A DNA stretch of 64,000 bases from NCBI RefSeq assembly GCF_902459775.1, contig NZ_CABPSQ010000001.1:744001-808000 (forward strand), read 5' to 3'. The notes below the pieces were generated by a model. The model was not told the origin of the DNA, searched no databases, and was given only the letters and a program-made list of their open reading frames with translations. This stretch comes from Pandoraea captiosa (GTDB lineage Bacteria; Pseudomonadota; Gammaproteobacteria; Burkholderiales; Burkholderiaceae). A program made the translations under genes and the position numbers. This document shows, piece after piece, positions 63,765-64,000 of this stretch. Positions within the stretch are counted from its first letter, which is position 1. Each line of letters opens with the position of its first letter.

Positions 63765-64000
63765 TCAGGGCCGGTCCATGCGCGAAGCGACGAGGTTCAC
63801 GCACAGTGCGATCGCCATGGCCGCACCGCCCACCATGAACAGCAGCGCGTAGTTGCCGGATGTCGCCGCGAACAGGAACGACATCCCGTAAGCGGCCCCG
63901 GCCTGCAATGTGGCGAAACTCGTCGTAGCGGTGCTCCAGGCACCCTTTTGGGCCGCAGGATGGTGCGCAAGGCGTTCGTTCACGCGGCCGAGCACCAGCG
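63765..64000 (-). CDS. MFS transporter, C-terminal end (cut by the window edge)
   Basis: Only the last ~78 residues are inside the window. Two helices are visible (TTSFATLQAGAAYGMSFLFAA and NYALLFMVGGAAMAIALCVNLV) and a short basic tail. The sequence resembles the end of YbfB/YjiJ-type MFS permeases. It is convergent with the MBL gene across the 12-bp repeat. The 5' part lies beyond 64000, so substrate and full length are unknown. Confidence 0.7.
   Translation of the reverse strand, partial: LVLGRVNERLAHHPAAQKGAWSTATTSFATLQAGAAYGMSFLFAATSGNYALLFMVGGAAMAIALCVNLVASRMDRP

Overview
The window is dense, high-GC DNA (roughly 60-65 % by eye) with short intergenic gaps. Its gene content is that of a free-living betaproteobacterium of the Burkholderiales: PHB synthesis, cellulose synthesis, arginine succinyltransferase pathway genes, homogentisate catabolism and several LysR regulators. 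The overall flavour is closest to Pandoraea/Burkholderia, but that is inferred from protein character, not from a search. I saw no rRNA, tRNA, insertion sequence, prophage or CRISPR array.

Layout. 1-2040: 3' part of a BvgS/EvgS-type hybrid histidine kinase. 2063-5794: a LysR regulator divergent from hmgA-fahA (tyrosine/homogentisate degradation). 5795-6450: gene-poor, repeat-bearing. 6451-9624: AI-2E-family permease and a large unrecognised membrane/effector-like protein. 9903-14119: arginine succinyltransferase pathway genes, with astE divergent from astD-astB. 14180-19724: NAD(P)H:FMN reductase, DUF1488 protein, a tandem pair of paralogous two-helix membrane peptides, two methyltransferases and an HI0933-type flavoprotein. 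19875-22839: minus-strand unit bcsR-like/HAD phosphatase/FUSC transporter. 22840-35874: cellulose operon in the order bcsB-bcsZ-bcsC-bcsQ-bcsA-bcsG. 36072-39614: aldo/keto reductase, double-domain universal stress protein, FAD-dependent ferredoxin-reductase-like enzyme. 39825-46508: four-gene RND efflux operon (adaptor, pump, outer-membrane factor, TetR repressor) in which every junction is a 4-base stop/start overlap. 47221-50449: PHB cluster (phaB, phasin, and phaC on the opposite strand). 50594-57993: PAP2 protein, acyltransferase, M23 peptidase, phosphoesterase, cupredoxin, ECF sigma/anti-sigma pair, Tam-like methyltransferase. 58078-63673: three regulators (AraC, LysR, LysR), a TauE/SafE permease and a small cassette (dimeric-barrel protein, tautomerase-like protein, metallo-beta-lactamase-fold hydrolase). 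63765-64000: end of an MFS permease cut by the window edge.

How it fits together. BcsA (glycosyltransferase plus c-di-GMP-binding PilZ), BcsB (periplasmic), BcsC (TPR plus outer-membrane barrel), BcsZ (endoglucanase), BcsQ (ParA-like) and BcsG (phosphoethanolamine transferase) make a class-II-like cellulose secretion machine. Its BcsR-like partner is read in the opposite direction. HmgA and FahA catalyse two steps of homogentisate breakdown, and AstD, AstB and AstE three steps of arginine breakdown. The RND operon carries its own probable repressor, and its predicted promoter -35 lies inside a dyad. A recurring feature is short tandem repeats (9, 10, 12 or 15 bp) in intergenic DNA and in N-terminal tails or linkers of several proteins.
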